Source: Bradyrhizobium sp. CCBAU 53351
Lineage (GTDB): Bacteria; Pseudomonadota; Alphaproteobacteria; Rhizobiales; Xanthobacteraceae
DNA: 64,000 nucleotides
Direction of reading: 5' to 3'
NCBI RefSeq assembly: GCF_015291745.1
Contig: NZ_CP030059.1
Span: 1,391,501-1,455,500 of the forward strand
Shown here: in pieces, positions 62,498 to 64,000 of the stretch
Numbering within the stretch: position 1 is the first letter of the stretch
How the letters are laid out: each line of letters begins with the position of its first letter
Made by a program: the position numbers and the translations under genes
The notes under the pieces: generated by a model
What the model was told of the DNA's origin: nothing
The model's input: the letters and a program-made list of their open reading frames with translations, nothing else
The model's database searches: none

Positions 62498-62580
62498 CAT
62501 TCCCCCATCGTGCAGCGACCATTCGTCGGCGGGGGAAGCATAGCGGTTCAAATGTTAAGCCAGAGATGAGGCGATGCCCC

Positions 62581-62612
62581 AAAAAACAAAACCCCGCCAT
62601 TTGCGGCGGGGT
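62581..62612 (-). terminator. Rho-independent terminator of ctrA
   Basis: Read on the minus strand, GACCCCGCC pairs with GGCGGGGTT (core arms 62605-62611 and 62592-62598, 6-base loop) and is followed by TTTGTTTTTT. It lies about 50 bases after the ctrA stop codon. A second hairpin (GCGAGCCC/GGGCTCGC, 62627-62646) lies between it and ctrA. Confidence 0.9.
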
Positions 62613-62664
62613 CCAGGCTGGGAGGAGCGAGCCCTGTCGGGCTCGCGACGTAAACGAAAGGAGA

Positions 62665-63366
<702 letters not shown>

Positions 63367-63805
63367 GCCAGTTCCCCATAGTCGCCGCTCCTGGGCGTCA
63401 GGTCGGCCGCATTCGCGGCACTCAACAAAACGCCTTTGAACAACTGATTCGGATCCTGACAACAGATGGTTAACAAATCCTGATTCTGGAACGCAAGTCC
63501 CCCGGGTGCAATTTTTATCGAATCGCCCTAAGGTCTTGCGTGAGAAGCAGCTTTCGTCACCCAGCTCCGTTCAAGTTCCACTTTAAGAGACGGGCCTAAC
63601 CGACTCCCGCGACTCGGCCTTCTTCTGAAGGGGAGTCACGCTCAGTCTCAAAGACAGTGACGCAATGATTAATGATGCGGGTAAACACGAAGTTAAGCGC
63701 CGTTCAGAAATATGGCGAAACTTAAGGTTTTCACCGTGAAGTCCCGGGATCGCGCATGGCGACCCCGGGGATTACGAAGGTGCGCCCCTTAATGAAGGCC
63801 CCGCT
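63367..63805. other. Divergent promoter region, ctrA and fliI
   Basis: No gene is supported in these 439 bases. A hairpin GACTC-gg-CCTTC/GAAGG-g-GAGTC lies at 63611-63637 and a second GC-rich inverted repeat with CCCGGG/CCCGGG halves near 63741-63771. TTAATGATGCGGGTAAAC at 63669-63686 is a partial CtrA-like sequence before fliI. The ctrA side has TTAACCAT (separate entry). Confidence 0.55.
63466..63473 (-). promoter_or_regulatory. Candidate CtrA half-site upstream of ctrA
   Basis: TTAACCAT on the ctrA-coding strand, 100 bases before the ctrA start, matches the known CtrA half-site form. Autoregulation of ctrA is established in other alphaproteobacteria. The element is short, so chance occurrence cannot be excluded. 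Confidence 0.35.
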
Positions 63806-64000
63806 ATGAAGGCGCTTGCCGAACAGATCGGCGATATCGACGGCATCAATATCTATGGCCGTGTGGTCGGCGTGCGCGGCCTGATGGTCGAGGTGGCCGG
63901 TCCCATCCACGCGATGTCGGTCGGCGCGCGGCTGGTGATCGAGACCGGCGCCAACCGTTCCATTCCCTGCGAGGTCATCGGCTTCTCCGGCAACAATGCT
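63806..64000 (+). CDS. fliI: Flagellum-specific ATP synthase FliI (5' part only)
   Basis: The first 65 codons are visible, MKALAEQIGDIDGINIYGRV, followed by GVRGLMVEVAGPIHAMSVGA, the N-terminal beta-barrel of the F1-ATPase-like flagellar export ATPase. FliI powers export of flagellar proteins at the basal body. It is divergent from ctrA. The rest, including the Walker motifs, lies beyond the right edge. Confidence 0.9.
   Translation, partial: MKALAEQIGDIDGINIYGRVVGVRGLMVEVAGPIHAMSVGARLVIETGANRSIPCEVIGFSGNNA

Noticed and set aside
63661..63745. A 24-codon frame before fliI as a leader peptide.
   Set aside because: No ribosome-binding site of note, no attenuator hairpin pattern and no enrichment of any amino acid.

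Overview
The window comes from the chromosome of an alphaproteobacterium, almost certainly Bradyrhizobium or a very close relative. The base composition is high-GC throughout. The proline catabolic enzyme PutA is 999 residues long with its catalytic Cys at 792, which matches the Bradyrhizobium japonicum enzyme. ChpT and CtrA are both present, DUF3551 and DUF1134 proteins occur, and the gaps carry several families of palindromic repeats of the Bradyrhizobium type. I saw no insertion sequence, integrase, prophage, CRISPR array or rRNA. There is one tRNA (Val, CAC).

Layout. 1-5.6 kb: the 5' end of an enoyl-CoA hydratase, a lemA plus two TPM-domain envelope genes, and two exported or membrane proteins of unknown function. 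5.6-11.4 kb: a glutathione S-transferase, a class III CoA-transferase, and putA with a divergent Lrp-type regulator. 11.5-20 kb: a cold-shock protein, a sorAB-type sulfite dehydrogenase pair, a membrane/ferredoxin/adenylate-cyclase fusion, a GT39-type glycosyltransferase, and a YcjX/YcjF-type pair. 20-23 kb: a hemolysin III protein, two short-chain dehydrogenases and a MarR regulator with a perfect palindromic operator. 23-29 kb: an operon of acyl-CoA dehydrogenase, CoA-transferase, MaoC hydratase and benzoylformate decarboxylase, with a divergent LysR regulator. 29-32 kb: two tandem CYP153-like P450 genes. 32-35 kb: DUF898, M48 peptidase and DUF305 membrane proteins. 35-38.7 kb: a three-gene cluster (upp, urc4, urc1) matching the URC route of uracil catabolism. 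39-49 kb: mixed housekeeping and hypothetical genes (threonine-synthase-like enzyme, methyltransferase, L,D-transpeptidase, ThDP enzyme, GreA/B-like factor and others) and the tRNA. 49.6-53 kb: a coiled-coil membrane protein, DUF1134, a YHS protein and cysQ. 53-64 kb: chpT, cheA-cheW-cheY-cheB-cheR, a yjfL/yjfM/yjfC-like group, ctrA, and the start of fliI.

How the genes work together. The right end is a cell-cycle and motility locus: the phosphotransferase ChpT and its final target CtrA flank a complete chemotaxis operon, and the flagellar ATPase gene fliI starts divergently from ctrA. The 23-29 kb operon looks like CoA-thioester catabolism under LysR control. The URC cluster should convert uracil to UMP and then open the pyrimidine ring, although the UPRT in it has an altered PRPP loop. 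Several regulators sit divergently from their probable targets with visible palindromes between them (Lrp/putA, MarR/SDR, LysR/acyl-CoA dehydrogenase).

The most unusual items are the URC cluster with its atypical UPRT, the redox-domain adenylate cyclase with a non-standard substrate pair, the 27-bp palindrome at the MarR gene, the shared-arm operator at the LysR gene, and a recurring hairpin repeat that sits at gene 3' ends.
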